Position numbers and translations under genes: made by a program. This document shows positions 33,743 to 46,195 of a stretch of DNA of 64,000 bases, piece after piece; within the stretch, counting starts at the first letter, position 1, and each line of letters opens with the position of its first letter. The stretch spans positions 558,001-622,000 of the forward strand of contig NZ_SMSI01000002.1 of the NCBI RefSeq assembly GCF_004354915.1, given 5' to 3'. Under the pieces are notes generated by a model, which saw only the letters and a program-made list of their open reading frames with translations, was not told where the DNA came from and ran no database searches. Source of the stretch: Pseudohoeflea suaedae (lineage in GTDB: Bacteria > Pseudomonadota > Alphaproteobacteria > Rhizobiales > Rhizobiaceae).

Positions 33743-36283
33743 ATGGACGATGGCGGCAATACGCAGGCTGCGGAGAGCGGGGTGGCTGACGGTGTGCTCA
33801 TCGGGGCGCAACGTGAATATCCGCTGTTGCCCGTCGACCAGTATTCCCGAGAGATGTCGCGTACGGCGCGGCCCGCCGGTGGCCGATCCCTGGCGCGCGG
33901 GCTTGCCGGCGAAGAGCCCCTCGAGGTGTTATGGGAGCGGGAGCGCCCGCATGGGGTGCTGCTGCTTCTTTTTGCGGTATCCCTGGCGCTCGGGGCGGCG
34001 ATTTACCAGTCGCTTGCCCGCGAACCACCGTCGATCCCCCTCGCGATCATGTTCGTCATCCTGCTGGCCGGAGCGCTCTGGTCGCGAAACAGCGGCAGTT
34101 CGGTCTTTCCGTGTCTCCTGCTTCTCAGTGCCCTCGTTGGCGGCATAATCGCAGGGCGGATCGAGACGGTGAACGGCCCCGTTCTGCTCGACGCTCCGGT
34201 CACGACGACCGTCACGGGGACGGTGCTCGGCCGCGAGATCGACGAGGGCGGACGGGTGCGTTATCTGCTCGCGGTCCTGCGGACCGAAGATCCCGAACTC
34301 AAGCGCGCGCCGACCAGCGTGCGGATGACCGTCTCCGGCAGCCACCAGCCTTACGACACGGGCAGCCTCGTGACCGGGCGCGGCAGGTTGTCGCCCCCTT
34401 CAGGACCGGCCTGGCCGGGCGGATACGATTTTGCCCGCGCCGCCTACGCGCAGAAGATCGGAGCCTTCGGCTTCTTCTACCGCGCGCCGGTCGTTTCAGC
34501 CGGAAATGCGGATGCGCCCGCCGAAGAAACGCTTCTCGCGAGGCTGGCCGGCTGGGTCGTTGGCATCCGGGCGGGCATCTCGCAGCGCGTCCGCTCGACC
34601 GTTCCCGGTGATCCGGGCGCGCTGATCGCGGCGCTGACGGTGTCGGACAGGCGCGGCATCAGCGAGGCGACCGTCGAGACGCTGCGCGCCACCGGGCTTG
34701 CGCATATCCTCGCCATTTCCGGCCTGCACATGGCGCTTGCGGCGGGGACCTTCTTCCTCGGACTGCGCAAGCTGGCAGCCCTGTCGCCGCGGCTCGTCGA
34801 GCGCTATCCGGTGAAGAAGGCCGCAGCGCTTGCCGCGATCCTGATCGCCACGAGCTATCTCGCGATATCCGGGGCAGGGGTCGCCACCCAGCGCGCCTGG
34901 CTGATGATGACGGTGATGTTCCTGGCGGTGATCGTCGACCGTCCGGCCTTGACGCTGCGCAACGTGGCGCTTGCCGCCATAGTGATCCTGCTCGTTTCGC
35001 CCTCGGCGGTCGTTTCCCCCGGCTTCCAGATGTCGTTTGCCGCCACCATTGCGCTGATTGCCACCTATGGCGCCTGGAGCCGTTACCGGCGCGGCGGCGA
35101 TAAACGTGCAAGCCTCGCGGCGCGCCTGCTGCCCGGGTTTGCCGTCACGCTCATGCGCGGGCTTGCGGGGCTTGCGGTCACGTCGCTGGTGGCGGGGCTG
35201 GCGACGGGCCTGTTTGCCGCCTGGCATTTCCACCGCGTCGCCGGTTTCGGCTTGCTCGCCAATCTGCTCGCCATGCCGCTCGTTTCCTTCGTCGTCATGC
35301 CGGCGGGGCTCGTGGCGATGCTTGCCATGCCGTTGGGGCTCGATCACTGGCCGCTCGTCATCATGGGCAAGGGGCTTGAATGTGTCATGGATGCCGCGCG
35401 GCTGGTCGAAGGTCTCGGAGGCAACATGACCACGGGGCAGATCGGCTTTGCCGCGCTCGTCTCGGCCACGGCGGGCTTTCTTCTGCTGAGCCTGCTTCAC
35501 ACACGCCTGCGGCTTGCGGGGCTCGTGCCTCTCCTGGCGGGAGTTGCGCTGACATTGCCGCTCTTTGCCCCCGAGCCTCCGGATCTCGTGGTCAGCGAGG
35601 ACGGGCGGCTCGTCGGTATCGTCGGCGTTGCGGCAATTGCCACGAATGCGGGCCGCCCGCCGGAATTCATCTTCGAACAGTGGCAGCGCGCCTGGCGCAG
35701 GGAGAGCCATCTTCAGCCGCTCGGCTCCGTGGCGGTGCCGGAAGATGCGCATGCGGCCCTGCGCGCACTCGCCGGTCAGGCGACCCGAACGCCCAACCGT
35801 TTCATCTGCAGTTCGCGGAGCCGCTGCGTGTCCTCGGTCGCGGGACGTCTCGTCATGGCTCTCGGCGAACCTGCCGACATGGGGGCGGGGTGCGATCTCG
35901 CCGATATCGTCATTCTGGCGGCAGCCATTCGCAGTCCGGCCTGTCTGTCAGGTGCGAAACTCTTCACCGCCCGCACCTTGCGGGAGACCGGTGCGCTCGC
36001 CATTCGTTTTGAAGACAGAGCCCGGATGGAGGTCGAGACGGCACTCGGCGGCAGGGTTCGTCCCTGGACCGTGCAGCGCCATTATGACTGGCGGGAAGAC
36101 GGTTTTGTGCTGCCGGACGAAGCCGCGGCCCGCGCGATAACCGCGCGCGGCGACATGGAGCGTGGTGTGTTGGTCACCGGCGAGGCTGCCGGAGCAGGCG
36201 TGAAAAAGCCGGCGGACAGACTGCCCGCCGGCGAAGCGATTTCAAGCCCGGCCGAGCCGAGCCTCAGTGGTAGCGGCGAATGA
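33743..36283 (+). CDS. ComEC/Rec2 family protein lacking the metallo-beta-lactamase domain
   Basis: 846 residues from the ATG at 33743 (a TTG at 33695 would add 16). Hydrophobic helices begin near residue 70, followed by a DUF4131-like periplasmic domain (about 100-220) and the Competence channel domain. The latter includes [18 protein letters not shown] (about 319-336), the hallmark of DNA-translocation channel ComEC, then about eight more helices to about 600. The C-terminal 200 residues do not contain the HxHxDH metal motif of the usual nuclease-like domain. Such shortened proteins are common in rhizobia that are not known to be transformable. Its last 20 nt overlap the convergent lexA 3' end. 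Confidence 0.88.
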   Translation: MDDGGNTQAAESGVADGVLIGAQREYPLLPVDQYSREMSRTARPAGGRSLARGLAGEEPLEVLWERERPHGVLLLLFAVSLALGAAIYQSLAREPPSIPLAIMFVILLAGALWSRNSGSSVFPCLLLLSALVGGIIAGRIETVNGPVLLDAPVTTTVTGTVLGREIDEGGRVRYLLAVLRTEDPELKRAPTSVRMTVSGSHQPYDTGSLVTGRGRLSPPSGPAWPGGYDFARAAYAQKIGAFGFFYRAPVVSAGNADAPAEETLLARLAGWVVGIRAGISQRVRSTVPGDPGALIAALTVSDRRGISEATVETLRATGLAHILAISGLHMALAAGTFFLGLRKLAALSPRLVERYPVKKAAALAAILIATSYLAISGAGVATQRAWLMMTVMFLAVIVDRPALTLRNVALAAIVILLVSPSAVVSPGFQMSFAATIALIATYGAWSRYRRGGDKRASLAARLLPGFAVTLMRGLAGLAVTSLVAGLATGLFAAWHFHRVAGFGLLANLLAMPLVSFVVMPAGLVAMLAMPLGLDHWPLVIMGKGLECVMDAARLVEGLGGNMTTGQIGFAALVSATAGFLLLSLLHTRLRLAGLVPLLAGVALTLPLFAPEPPDLVVSEDGRLVGIVGVAAIATNAGRPPEFIFEQWQRAWRRESHLQPLGSVAVPEDAHAALRALAGQATRTPNRFICSSRSRCVSSVAGRLVMALGEPADMGAGCDLADIVILAAAIRSPACLSGAKLFTARTLRETGALAIRFEDRARMEVETALGGRVRPWTVQRHYDWREDGFVLPDEAAARAITARGDMERGVLVTGEAAGAGVKKPADRLPAGEAISSPAEPSLSGSGE

Positions 36284-36986
36284 GGCCCACCAGCTTGCCC
36301 TGCACCTTCACGCGATCCGGGCCGAAGATGCGGGTCTCATACTCCGGATTGGCTGCTTCAAGCGCGATCGAGGCGCCCTTGCGGCGGAAGCGCTTGAGCG
36401 TGGCTTCCTCTTCGTCCACCAGCGCGACGACGATGTCGCCCGGATTGGCGGTATTGGCATTGCGAATGATCACCGTGTCGCCGTCGAAAATGCCGGCCTC
36501 GATCATCGAGTCGCCCTTGACCTCGAGCGCATAATGTTCGCCAGCGCCAAGCATTTCGATGGGCACTGCCACATCATGGGTATTGTTCTGGATCGCGGAG
36601 ATCGGCACACCGGCGGCAATCCGGCCCATCATGGGCACATGGCCGGTCTGCGGGCCTTCGTCATTCGCCGCAGCCGACGGTTTTGCAATGGCAACCGGCT
36701 CGGGCTTTCCGCGGCTGCCTTCGATGACGCTCGGCGAGAAACCGCGGCGCGGCTGCAACGAGGTCTGGTAGCTGTCAGGCAGCTTGATGACTTCCAGCGC
36801 TCGCGCCCTGTTGGGCAGACGGCGGATGAAGCCGCGTTCCTCGAGTGCGGTGATCAGACGGTGAATGCCGGACTTGGAGGCAAGATCGAGCGCATCCTTC
36901 ATCTCGTCGAAGGAAGGCGGAATCCCCGTCTCCTTCATGCGTTCATGGATAAAAAGCAGAAGTTCCTGCTGCTTGCGCGTCAACAT
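36264..36986 (-). CDS. lexA: LexA repressor, SOS regulator
   Basis: 240-residue LexA. A winged-helix DNA-binding domain (1-67; [21 protein letters not shown]) is joined by a linker to a self-cleaving S24 peptidase domain. The cleavage bond Ala125-Gly126 ([10 protein letters not shown]), catalytic Ser160 ([14 protein letters not shown]) and Lys198 (ATLKRF) are all present, so RecA-induced autolysis is expected. The start at 36986 is chosen because it begins the conserved helix; an upstream extension has no domain content. A GTTC-N7-GTTC box lies in its promoter, showing autoregulation. Confidence 0.98.
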   Translation of the reverse strand: MLTRKQQELLLFIHERMKETGIPPSFDEMKDALDLASKSGIHRLITALEERGFIRRLPNRARALEVIKLPDSYQTSLQPRRGFSPSVIEGSRGKPEPVAIAKPSAAANDEGPQTGHVPMMGRIAAGVPISAIQNNTHDVAVPIEMLGAGEHYALEVKGDSMIEAGIFDGDTVIIRNANTANPGDIVVALVDEEEATLKRFRRKGASIALEAANPEYETRIFGPDRVKVQGKLVGLIRRYH

Positions 36987-37031
36987 GGCCGAGATACCTC
37001 TTGCCGAATCTTTGAAACAAAACCGGAACAA

Positions 37032-37060
37032 TCATTACATGTTCCTTTTGTGTTCCGCAA
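37032..37060 (-). promoter_or_regulatory. lexA promoter with embedded SOS box
   Basis: On the minus strand, TTGCGG (37060-37055), a 17-base spacer and TAATGA (37037-37032) form a promoter 46 bases before lexA. The spacer holds the direct repeat that reads GTTC-N7-GTTC on the plus strand (37041-37055), the established LexA target of Alphaproteobacteria. Binding would directly block RNA polymerase, giving negative autoregulation. Confidence 0.85.
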
Positions 37061-37085
37061 GCGGTGAAGAAACGATTAAGGAACA

Positions 37086-38300
37086 TCACGCGCTCAAAAC
37101 CAGCACGTCCGTTTCGTCACCCGTGTGGGCCGCCGGCGCAAAGGGCGGGCGGACGATCAGGCAGTCGGCGTCGGCGAAAACGCTCATGAGGGAGGAGTCC
37201 TGGAGCTGGAAGGAAGAGGCTATCATCTGTCCCTCGGCGTTCAGCGAGAGGCGGCCGCGCATATAGTCCTGCCTTTCGCCATTTTCCGGCAAGGCATTGC
37301 CGAGAAAGGCTTTCCGGAGCCGGCGGGGGACGGCACGGCCGGCCAGAAGGGCGACCAGCGGCTCGAGGAACAGGTAGCCGCAGACAAGGCTCGAGGCGGG
37401 GTTTCCGGGCAGACCGAGCACTTTCATGTCGCCAAGCCTGCCGGACATCAACGGCTTGCCGGGGCGCATGGCGATCTTCCAGAAATCGAGGCTCATCCCG
37501 CGGTTCCTGAGCGCGTCCTGGACCAGATCGTGATCGCCGACCGATGCGCCGCCGACCGTCACCAGCACGTCGGCGCCTTGCGTCAGGGCCGAATCAAGCG
37601 CTGCGTCGAGCGCCTGCATGTCGTCCCGGGCTATGCCGAGATCGATCACTTCACCGCCTGCGGCGCGCACCATGGCGGCGATGCCGTAGGTGTTGGAGGC
37701 GATAATCTGTCCGGGGCCGAGTTCTTCGCCGGGCAGTTTCAGTTCGTCCCCGGTGGCGAGGATGGCGACTTTCGGCCTTGCATGAACCTCGACCCTCGGG
37801 TGATTCATGGCGGCGGCAAGCGTGATCGCGCCGGGATCGAGGAACCTGCCGGCGGCGAGACCAGCGCGGCCCTTGGTGAAATCGACACCGGCGAGGCGGA
37901 CATGTTTGCCTTCCGCCGCACTCACCCCCATGCGCACGCGACCGCCTTCAAGCGTCTCGGTGTCTTCCTGAATGACGATCGAATCGGCGCCGTCCGGCAG
38001 CGGGGCACCGGTGAAGATACGCACCGTCTGGCCGGTCCGGAGCGTGCCTTCGAAACCATGCCCGGCAGCGGATTCGCCGATCAGTTCGAGCTCGGCGCCA
38101 GGCTCCGTTACATCGGCACTGCGGACGGCATAGCCGTCCATGGCGGACGCGGAGAAGGGCGGCTGGGTGCGCAGCGCCACCAGATCGCGAGCAAGTACGC
38201 GGCCTGCGGCCTCGCCAAGCGTCAGCGTTTCGGTGCGGGTGACGGGCTTTGCGTCGCCGGTGACGCGGGAAAGGGCTTCGTCGACGGGCATCAGGGCCAT
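37086..38300 (-). CDS. moeA: molybdopterin molybdenumtransferase
   Basis: 404-residue MoeA (Glp), which inserts molybdate into adenylylated molybdopterin to give the active cofactor. The order is: N-terminal domains with QPPFSASAMDGYAVR (46-60), APLPDGADSIVIQEDT (about 98-113), then the MogA-like domain with ATGDEL and GGASVGDHDLVQDAL (about 252-266), and MRPGKPLMSG plus GLPGNPASS (about 280-305). The C-terminal beta domain completes it. It is the last gene of the trpD-trpC-moaC-moeA row, 27 nt after moaC and 99 nt before lexA. Confidence 0.96.
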   Translation of the reverse strand: MALMPVDEALSRVTGDAKPVTRTETLTLGEAAGRVLARDLVALRTQPPFSASAMDGYAVRSADVTEPGAELELIGESAAGHGFEGTLRTGQTVRIFTGAPLPDGADSIVIQEDTETLEGGRVRMGVSAAEGKHVRLAGVDFTKGRAGLAAGRFLDPGAITLAAAMNHPRVEVHARPKVAILATGDELKLPGEELGPGQIIASNTYGIAAMVRAAGGEVIDLGIARDDMQALDAALDSALTQGADVLVTVGGASVGDHDLVQDALRNRGMSLDFWKIAMRPGKPLMSGRLGDMKVLGLPGNPASSLVCGYLFLEPLVALLAGRAVPRRLRKAFLGNALPENGERQDYMRGRLSLNAEGQMIASSFQLQDSSLMSVFADADCLIVRPPFAPAAHTGDETDVLVLSA

Positions 38301-38327
38301 GGGCGTGGTTCCTTTCCTTGACGAGGA

Positions 38328-38834
38328 TCAGTCGAGGGTCGCGGCAGTCCAGTCGCCGGACTTGCCGCCGGATTTGGCCAGGACGCGGATGCCGGAGATT
38401 TCCATGCCGCGATCGACCGCCTTGGCCATGTCGTAAATGGTGAGGCATGCGATGGAGGCTGCGGTCAGGGCTTCCATTTCCACCCCGGTCTTGCCGGTCA
38501 GACGCGCAAGCGCGCGCACCCGCAGGCCGGGCAGGGTCTCGTCGGCGGTGATGTCGACCTCGACCTTGGTGAGCGCCAGGGGATGGCAGAGCGGAATGAG
38601 ATTGGCGGTCTGCTTGGCCGCCATGATGCCGGCGATGCGGGCGGCGCCGATGACGTCGCCCTTCTTCATGTCGCCCGCAAGGATCAGCGCGAGCGTATCC
38701 GGCTTCATTCTCACATGGCCTTCGGCGGTCGCTTCGCGGCGGGTGTCGGCCTTGTCGCCGACATCGACCATCGAGGCCGAGCCGTCCTCGGCCAGATGGG
38801 TGAGCCGTGCCGTGTCCTCGCCGCCGGTAGTCAT
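38328..38834 (-). CDS. moaC: cyclic pyranopterin monophosphate synthase
   Basis: 168-residue MoaC, which converts the MoaA product to cyclic pyranopterin monophosphate, the first stable intermediate of molybdenum cofactor synthesis. [15 protein letters not shown] (21-35) and [15 protein letters not shown] (about 79-93) are the family signatures, the latter with the catalytic His; [21 protein letters not shown] follows. Only 3 nt separate it from trpC, so it must be co-transcribed with the tryptophan genes. moaA and moaB are not in the window. Confidence 0.97.
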   Translation of the reverse strand: MTTGGEDTARLTHLAEDGSASMVDVGDKADTRREATAEGHVRMKPDTLALILAGDMKKGDVIGAARIAGIMAAKQTANLIPLCHPLALTKVEVDITADETLPGLRVRALARLTGKTGVEMEALTAASIACLTIYDMAKAVDRGMEISGIRVLAKSGGKSGDWTAATLD

Positions 38835-38837
38835 GAT

Positions 38838-39665
38838 CTATTCCGCCGCCGTACGACCGGCCTCGTCGAGACCGAGAAGCGTGCGGGTGGCCGCGGTCAC
38901 GTCGTCCTGGCGCATCAGGCTTTCGCCGACGAGGAAGGTGGAGATGCCGCATTTGCCGAGCCGCGCGCAGTCGCCCGCGGTGAAGACGCCGCTCTCGCCG
39001 ACGAGCAGATAGCCGTCATTGCCGGGCACCATCGGGGCGAGACGCTCACTGACCTCGAGCGAAGTCTCGAAGGTGCGCAGGTTTCTGTTGTTCACGCCGA
39101 TCAGGCGGCTGCCGAGGCGGGAGAGGGCACGTTCCATTTCCGCTTCGTCATGCACCTCGATCAGCGCGTCCATGCCGAGTTCGAATGTTTCATCCTCGAT
39201 GCGCCTGGCGTCGTCGTCCGACAGTGACGCCATGATGATCAGGATGGCGTCCGCGCCCCAGGCGCGCGCCTCGTGCACCTGATAGGTGTCGAACATGAAG
39301 TCCTTGCGCAGCGCCGGCAGCGATACCGCATTGCGGGCGGCAGTGAGAAACTCCGGCGCGCCCTGGAAGGACGGGCCGTCGGTCAGCACCGAGAGACAGG
39401 CAGCGCCGCCGGCCTCATAAGCCTTCGCGAGGCTCGGCGGATCGAAATCGGCGCGGATCAGGCCCTTCGACGGGCTTGCCTTCTTGATCTCGGCGATCAG
39501 ACCGGTCAGTCCGGCATCACGCTTGGCTTCAAGCGCCGTCATGAAGCCGCGCGGCGCTTCGACGTCAGCCCGGGCAGCTTTCAGATCATCGAGCGAGCGG
39601 GCGGATTTCGCCGCCGCGATCTCGTCGCGCTTGTAGGCTTCGATCTTCTCGAGAATATCGGCCAC
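38838..39665 (-). CDS. trpC: indole-3-glycerol-phosphate synthase
   Basis: 275-residue TIM-barrel enzyme forming indole-3-glycerol phosphate, the fourth step of tryptophan synthesis. Visible are [14 protein letters not shown] (57-70, containing a catalytic Lys and the IGPS signature), LRKDFMFD (about 118-125), [20 protein letters not shown] (about 190-199) and GESGV. It is monofunctional (no fused TrpF). It starts with GTG at 39665, three bases after the trpD stop. Confidence 0.97.
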   Translation of the reverse strand: MADILEKIEAYKRDEIAAAKSARSLDDLKAARADVEAPRGFMTALEAKRDAGLTGLIAEIKKASPSKGLIRADFDPPSLAKAYEAGGAACLSVLTDGPSFQGAPEFLTAARNAVSLPALRKDFMFDTYQVHEARAWGADAILIIMASLSDDDARRIEDETFELGMDALIEVHDEAEMERALSRLGSRLIGVNNRNLRTFETSLEVSERLAPMVPGNDGYLLVGESGVFTAGDCARLGKCGISTFLVGESLMRQDDVTAATRTLLGLDEAGRTAAE

Positions 39666-39668
39666 GGC

Positions 39669-40700
39669 TCAGCCCTCCTTCTTCGGTGCTTGCGCCTGCG
39701 AGACGGTCACGAGCTTCTCGAGGGTGGCGAGTGCGGCGCCGCCGTCGATGGATCTTGCGGCCAACTCGACGCCTTCGGTCATGGTTTCAGCCTTGCCGGC
39801 GATGATGAGCGAGGCGGCGGAGTTCAGGAGCACGATCTCGCGATAGGCGTTCTTTTCGCCCTCGAGCACGGTGCGCAGCGCCTTGGCATTGTACACGCCG
39901 TCACCACCCTTGAGTTCGGCGAGATCGACACGGCCGAGGCCGCACTCTTCCGGAGTGATCGTGAATTCGCGGATCTCGCCCTTTTCGAGCGCGACAATCT
40001 GGGTGGTGCCGGTCGTCGTCATTTCGTCGAGACCGTCGCCATGGACGACCCATACCGTCTCGGACCCCATGTCGCGCAGAACCTCGGCAATCGGGCGCAG
40101 CCATTGCGGCGAGAAGACCCCGACGAGCTGACGGGTCACGCCGGCCGGATTGGAGAGCGGGCCGAGGATGTTGAAGATGGTGCGGGTGCCGAGCTCGACC
40201 CGCGACGGACCGACGAAGCGCATGGCGGAATGATGCGCCGGAGCGAACATGAAGCCGAGGCCGGCCTCGCGAATGCAGGTTGCGATCCCCTTGGGCGGCA
40301 GCTCGATCTCGACGCCGAGCGCCATAAGCGAATCGGCTGCGCCGGATTTCGACGAGAGCGCGCGGTTGCCGTGCTTGGCGACCGGAACGCCGCAACCGGC
40401 AACCACGAATGCGGTGCAGGTCGAGACATTATAGGTGCCCGAGGCGTCCCCGCCGGTGCCGACGATATCGACAGCGCCGGCGGGAGCCTCGACGCGGATC
40501 ATCTTCCTGCGCATCGTGGAAACCGCGCCGGCGATCTCTTCAACGGTCTCGCCGCGCACGCGCAGCGCCATGAGAAAACCGCCGATCTGCGAAGGGGTTG
40601 CCTCGCCGGACATCATCACGTCGAAGGCAGCAGTCGCCTCATCCCGGTTCAGGGCTTCCCCTGCGGCTACCTTGGCGATGAAGGGTTTCATTTCAGCCAT
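39669..40700 (-). CDS. trpD: anthranilate phosphoribosyltransferase
   Basis: 343-residue TrpD transferring phosphoribose from PRPP to anthranilate. The PRPP loop [17 protein letters not shown] (78-94), the [21 protein letters not shown] segment (about 108-128, including anthranilate-site Asn and Arg) and the Mg-binding LGPLSNPA are present. No glutamine amidotransferase domain is fused and trpG is absent from the row; in rhizobia a TrpEG fusion encoded elsewhere provides it. It starts 43 nt after ppiD. A second ATG three codons in is an alternative start. Confidence 0.97.
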   Translation of the reverse strand: MAEMKPFIAKVAAGEALNRDEATAAFDVMMSGEATPSQIGGFLMALRVRGETVEEIAGAVSTMRRKMIRVEAPAGAVDIVGTGGDASGTYNVSTCTAFVVAGCGVPVAKHGNRALSSKSGAADSLMALGVEIELPPKGIATCIREAGLGFMFAPAHHSAMRFVGPSRVELGTRTIFNILGPLSNPAGVTRQLVGVFSPQWLRPIAEVLRDMGSETVWVVHGDGLDEMTTTGTTQIVALEKGEIREFTITPEECGLGRVDLAELKGGDGVYNAKALRTVLEGEKNAYREIVLLNSAASLIIAGKAETMTEGVELAARSIDGGAALATLEKLVTVSQAQAPKKEG

Positions 40701-40743
40701 TGGTCGTCGGTTCCTTGCCGCTCTGCGGATCCCGTCGCCGGGA

Positions 40744-42627
40744 TCAGTAGGAGATTGCGCGCTCGGCGAGCGTCTGGTTGATGCTCACACCATAGGTGTC
40801 GCGCAGTTCGGTGACCATCTGATCGAGCAGGTCGTCGGCCACGCGTGCCGAGATCTGCTGCCGGTCCTGATCCTGTACCGCATCGGCGCCGCTGCCGGAA
40901 TTGACCGACATCACCTTGAACACGATGCGGTTCTGAGCGCCCGCGTCGGCCGCGACGCCGGCATGGCCCTCGGGGCCTCCGAAAGCGGCCTCGACGGCTG
41001 CTTCACCGAAAACCGGATCCTGGTCGGCACGCTTGAGCGAATATTTCTGCTCGACAGCGATTCCGAGGTCGGCGGCGACGGTTTCAAGGCTCTCGCCGTT
41101 CTTGACCTTCTCGGCGACTTCGGTCGCCTTGGCGCCGAGTGCCTCGTTGGCCTTCTCCGCCTTCCAGTCGGCAACGACCTGGTCGCGCACTTCGTCGAGC
41201 GGCTTCTGGCGAGAAGGGGTGACGTCGTCCACCTGATACCAGATGAAGCCGTCGGAGCCGATATTGATGGGCGGGAGTTCGACGTTCACATCGGCTTCGA
41301 ATGCACCCTCCAGGACGTCACGCGATTCCGGAATGTCGTTGATGACCTTGCCGGACGGATCGCGACCCGCGCGGTCGACGGCTTCGACGGTGCGCATGGG
41401 AAGTTTCTGCTGGGTTGCTGCTTCGGAGAGAAGCGTGCCGCCGGCGAGCGCATCCTCGAAACTGTCGTGGACGGTCATCACCTGGTCATAGGCTTCCGTG
41501 AGCGCGATCTCCTTGCGGATTTCAGGCTCCATCTCCTCGAAGCTCTTCTCGGCGCCGGCGGTGATGTTGCTGACGCGCAGGATCACCGGACCGAAGGGGC
41601 CGTTGACGACCTCCGTGGTGCCGCCTGTATCCGCGACGGCGAATACAGCCTCGCCGATGGCGGCGGACGGTGCGTCTTCCTTCGTGAAGGAGCCGATGCC
41701 GATGTCGTTGGGGTTGCGGCCCAACTCGGTCGCAAGCTCGTCGAAGCTCGTTCCGGACTTGAGTTTGGCGGACGCTTCATCGGCTGCGGCGCGGTCTGAA
41801 AAGACGAGTTGATCGACCGCGCGCTGCTCGGGCGTGGAGAACCTGGCCTTGTTGGCCTCGTAATCCTGACGGACGACCTCGTCGGAGACCGAAGCCGGAT
41901 CAGCGATGTCTTCCGGCTTCAACGTCACATAGGTGATCTTGCGATATTCCGGCGCTTCGTAATCGGCCTTGTGCGCCTGGTAATAGGCTTCGACCGCGGC
42001 ATCGTCGGGCTCGGCACCCGTCTCCAGGACCTCCGGGGTCAGCAGGATATAGTTCACGTCACGGGTTTCTGACTGATAGGCGGCCAGAGCTTCGATCATG
42101 GCGTCGGGGGCCTTGAAGCCGTCGGAGACCGCTTCCACGATCTGGGCGCGGACGGCGACCTTCGAGCGGCTTTCGATATATTCGGCTTCGGACATGCCGA
42201 CGGAGCGGAGCACCTGGGTGAAGTTGCCACGGTCGAAACGGCCGTTGAAATCGTGGAAGGCCGGATCATCGGCTACCAGCTTGGCAAGGCGGTCGTCGGA
42301 GAGGCCGAGATTCATGCGGCGGGCCTGTTCGTCGAGAGCGGCACCGGCGATCACCTCGCCGAAGGTGCGCTGAGGCACGCCGAATGCCTTCGCCTGCTCG
42401 CTGGTCAGCCGGGTGTTGAGCTGGCGCCCGATGGTCGCCATCTGCCGGTCATAGGCGAGGCGGTACTCGTTGGGCGTCACGGTGGTGTCACCGACGGTCA
42501 CCACCGAATTGCTAGCGGCGGTGAACATCGAGCCGCTGATTCCCCAGACGCCGAATGCGGCGACGAGCAGAATGAGAAGCAGTTTGGCGACCCAGCCCTT
42601 GGAGGCGTCTCTGAGGGTGTCAAGCAT
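40744..42627 (-). CDS. ppiD: SurA N-terminal / PpiD-type periplasmic folding protein
   Basis: 627 residues. A cytoplasmic N-terminus ([17 protein letters not shown]) and one transmembrane helix (about 15-33) anchor a periplasmic chaperone. It has a SurA-like helical domain (about 40-180), a parvulin-like PPIC domain in the middle (about 240-370, with [20 protein letters not shown]) and a helical C-terminus. This is the PpiD layout: it meets unfolded proteins leaving the Sec translocon. The parvulin part is divergent and may lack isomerase activity, as reported for other PpiD proteins. It starts the minus-strand row before trpD and is divergent from tpiA. Confidence 0.92.
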   Translation of the reverse strand: MLDTLRDASKGWVAKLLLILLVAAFGVWGISGSMFTAASNSVVTVGDTTVTPNEYRLAYDRQMATIGRQLNTRLTSEQAKAFGVPQRTFGEVIAGAALDEQARRMNLGLSDDRLAKLVADDPAFHDFNGRFDRGNFTQVLRSVGMSEAEYIESRSKVAVRAQIVEAVSDGFKAPDAMIEALAAYQSETRDVNYILLTPEVLETGAEPDDAAVEAYYQAHKADYEAPEYRKITYVTLKPEDIADPASVSDEVVRQDYEANKARFSTPEQRAVDQLVFSDRAAADEASAKLKSGTSFDELATELGRNPNDIGIGSFTKEDAPSAAIGEAVFAVADTGGTTEVVNGPFGPVILRVSNITAGAEKSFEEMEPEIRKEIALTEAYDQVMTVHDSFEDALAGGTLLSEAATQQKLPMRTVEAVDRAGRDPSGKVINDIPESRDVLEGAFEADVNVELPPINIGSDGFIWYQVDDVTPSRQKPLDEVRDQVVADWKAEKANEALGAKATEVAEKVKNGESLETVAADLGIAVEQKYSLKRADQDPVFGEAAVEAAFGGPEGHAGVAADAGAQNRIVFKVMSVNSGSGADAVQDQDRQQISARVADDLLDQMVTELRDTYGVSINQTLAERAISY

Positions 42628-42758
42628 GATGGCTCCGGCATGTCCGGGGCCGGCACTAGGCGCGGCCCGATTGAGAATACTGGTGACCCTTTAGACCAAA
42701 GAGCAAGGCTTTTGAAGGGCATCTGAGCCTCCTGTCCCGGTGATTGCGCTCGCTCTCA

Positions 42759-42787
42759 TTGGCATTGTCACACGGCTCTGCTAATCC
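42759..42787 (+). promoter_or_regulatory. sigma-70-type promoter of tpiA
   Basis: TTGGCA (42759-42764), a 17-base spacer and TAATCC (42782-42787), preceded by TGC as in extended -10 elements. The predicted start near 42794 leaves a short leader before tpiA. Confidence 0.5.
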
Positions 42788-42819
42788 CCGGCACAGATTT
42801 GCTGGCAAGGGAGATGTTG

Positions 42820-43587
42820 ATGACGCCCGATATCCGTCCGCTCGTTGCGGGAAACTGGAAGATGAACGGATTGAGATCCGATCTCGATCAGATCAAGGCG
42901 ATAGCCGACAGCATCGACGCCGAACTCGCCGAAAAGATCGACATTCTGCTGTGCCCGCCGATGACGCTTCTCTATGTCGCGACGGCGCTGGCGGAAGATA
43001 CGGCCTTGCTGGTCGGGGCACAGGATTGCCATACCTCGCAGTCCGGCGCCCATACCGGCGACGTTTCGGCGCAGATGATTGCCGATTGCCTGGGCGAGTT
43101 CGCGATTGTCGGTCATTCCGAGCGGCGCACCGATCACGGCGAGGACGACGCGACGGTGAAGGCCAAGGCACAGGCCGCGATTTCCGCCGATCTGACCGCG
43201 ATCGTCTGCATCGGAGAGACAGAGGAAGAGCGCAAGTCCGGCAGGACGCTCGAGGTTCTGGGCCGTCAGCTGGAAGGCTCGGTTCCCGGCGGCGCAACCG
43301 CGGAGACCGTGGTCATCGCCTATGAGCCCGTCTGGGCCATCGGCACCGGCCTCACGCCGACGCCGGCCGACATCGAGGAAGCTCACGCGTTCATGCGCCG
43401 CACGCTTGCCGATCGCTACGGCGCGGAGGGCGAGAAGATGCGGCTTCTCTACGGCGGTTCCGTCAAGCCGGGCAACGCAAGCGAATTGATGGCGATCGCC
43501 AATGTCGACGGCGCGCTCGTCGGCGGCGCGAGCTTGAAAGCGGTCGACTTCCTCGCCATCTGTGAAGCCTACCGTACGCAGCATTGA
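42820..43587 (+). CDS. tpiA: triose-phosphate isomerase
   Basis: 255-residue TIM barrel interconverting dihydroxyacetone phosphate and glyceraldehyde 3-phosphate. The catalytic set is Lys13 (GNWKMN), His99 (VGHSERR) and Glu169 ([11 protein letters not shown]), with the phosphate-binding [15 protein letters not shown] and GALVGGASL at the C-terminus. The ATG at 42820 has AAGGGAG 7 bases upstream and begins the conserved domain; ATG codons at 42814 and a frame at 42799 are less likely. It is followed by secG, a common linkage. Confidence 0.98.
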   Translation: MTPDIRPLVAGNWKMNGLRSDLDQIKAIADSIDAELAEKIDILLCPPMTLLYVATALAEDTALLVGAQDCHTSQSGAHTGDVSAQMIADCLGEFAIVGHSERRTDHGEDDATVKAKAQAAISADLTAIVCIGETEEERKSGRTLEVLGRQLEGSVPGGATAETVVIAYEPVWAIGTGLTPTPADIEEAHAFMRRTLADRYGAEGEKMRLLYGGSVKPGNASELMAIANVDGALVGGASLKAVDFLAICEAYRTQH

Positions 43588-43630
43588 GGTGAAGCGGTCT
43601 TCCGGGGCAGGGCAATTGGGCTCGAACCCC

Positions 43631-43659
43631 TTGGAAATCCGCCGAGCCTCGTGTAAAGA
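43631..43659 (+). promoter_or_regulatory. possible secG promoter
   Basis: TTGGAA (43631-43636), 17 bases, TAAAGA (43654-43659), giving a start near 43666 and a leader of about 50 nt before secG. Confidence 0.4.
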
Positions 43660-43716
43660 GCGCGCAAATTCTCCGAACGGCTGCCATTCTGGCGGCTACG
43701 CGAGCAGGAATATTCC

Positions 43717-44274
43717 ATGCATACCGTTTTGATTGTCATCCATCTCATGATCGTGCTCGCCCTTGTGGGTGTGGTGCTGATCCAGCGTTCCGAAGGCGGC
43801 GGCCTCGGTATCGGAGGCGGCTCCGGTTTCATGTCGGCGCGTGGTGCAGCCAACGCGCTCACCCGTACCACCGCGATTCTTGCGACGGCGTTCTTCATCA
43901 CCTCGCTGGCGCTCGGACTGCTCGCCCGTTACGGCACGACCACGAGCGACATTCTCGACCGTATTCCGGTCGAGACGCAGGGGCAGGGCAACGGCATTCT
44001 CGACCAGCTCGGCGGTTCGAGCGAAGCCGAACCGGCCGTTCCGGCGCCCGCCGCCGACGCCAACGGCGTTCCCACCGACAGCGATACCACCACCACGGCT
44101 CCGGCTGCGACCACCGCGCCTGCCGCCGAAGCGCCCGCATCGGACGCGCCGGCTGCCGACGCTCCGGCAACCGAAACGCCTGCCGCCGAAGCGCCTGCCG
44201 CAGACGGCGCCAGCACCGACGTGCCGGGCGCCACGGCGCCTGCAGAGGACGGCAGCGTCCCCACCGGCCAGTAA
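43717..44274 (+). CDS. secG: preprotein translocase subunit SecG
   Basis: 185 residues. The first 75 are canonical SecG: helix 1 (3-22), the conserved loop VLIQRSEGGGLGIGGGSG (20-37) and helix 2 (about 50-68). It assists SecYE-mediated export. The remaining 110 residues are an extension made almost only of Ala, Pro, Thr, Asp and Glu (PAATTAPAAEAPASDAPAAD). Such tails occur in alphaproteobacterial SecG, but this one is longer than the domain itself and probably disordered. It is followed by a strong terminator. Confidence 0.95.
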   Translation: MHTVLIVIHLMIVLALVGVVLIQRSEGGGLGIGGGSGFMSARGAANALTRTTAILATAFFITSLALGLLARYGTTTSDILDRIPVETQGQGNGILDQLGGSSEAEPAVPAPAADANGVPTDSDTTTTAPAATTAPAAEAPASDAPAADAPATETPAAEAPAADGASTDVPGATAPAEDGSVPTGQ

Positions 44275-44295
44275 CAGGCCGCCTGTCATCACCGA

Positions 44296-44327
44296 CCCCG
44301 GTTCGGCCATCCGCACCGGGGTTTTTT
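44296..44327 (+). terminator. Rho-independent terminator after secG
   Basis: Perfect 7-bp stem CCCCGGT (44296-44302) / ACCGGGG (44315-44321), 12-base loop and six T (44322-44327). The next 159 bases to pyrG contain no gene. Confidence 0.85.
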
Positions 44328-44474
44328 CTTGGCCGCGTCGCAGCGGATGTTTTCCACAGGCGGGAGCGATTTATCGCGCCAGCCCGTCCGCCATTGCGAT
44401 CAGGCCGCCGCTATCCACGAAAAAGTCTCCCATGGGGATTTTTAGGGGTGGCGGAATCAGTTCAGCCGAAGTAA

Positions 44475-46118
<1,644 letters not shown>

Positions 46119-46140
46119 GGCATCGACAGATCGAAAGAAA

Positions 46141-46170
46141 AAAAGGCGCTGGAGAAATCCGGCGCCTTTT
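46141..46170. terminator. bidirectional terminator between pyrG and usp
   Basis: AAAAGGCGC (46141-46149) pairs with GCGCCTTTT (46162-46170), extended in the loop by GGA/TCC pairs. The arms carry the A and T tracts, so both the pyrG and the minus-strand usp transcripts get a U run. Confidence 0.88.
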
Positions 46171-46195
46171 TCGTATCAGAACGTGTTCGTGGTCC

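Noticed and set aside
43588-43716. tRNA-like fold between tpiA and secG (GGGCTCGAACCCC segment)
   Set aside because: Resembles a T-arm by chance, but no acceptor stem, D-arm or anticodon arm can be built around it.
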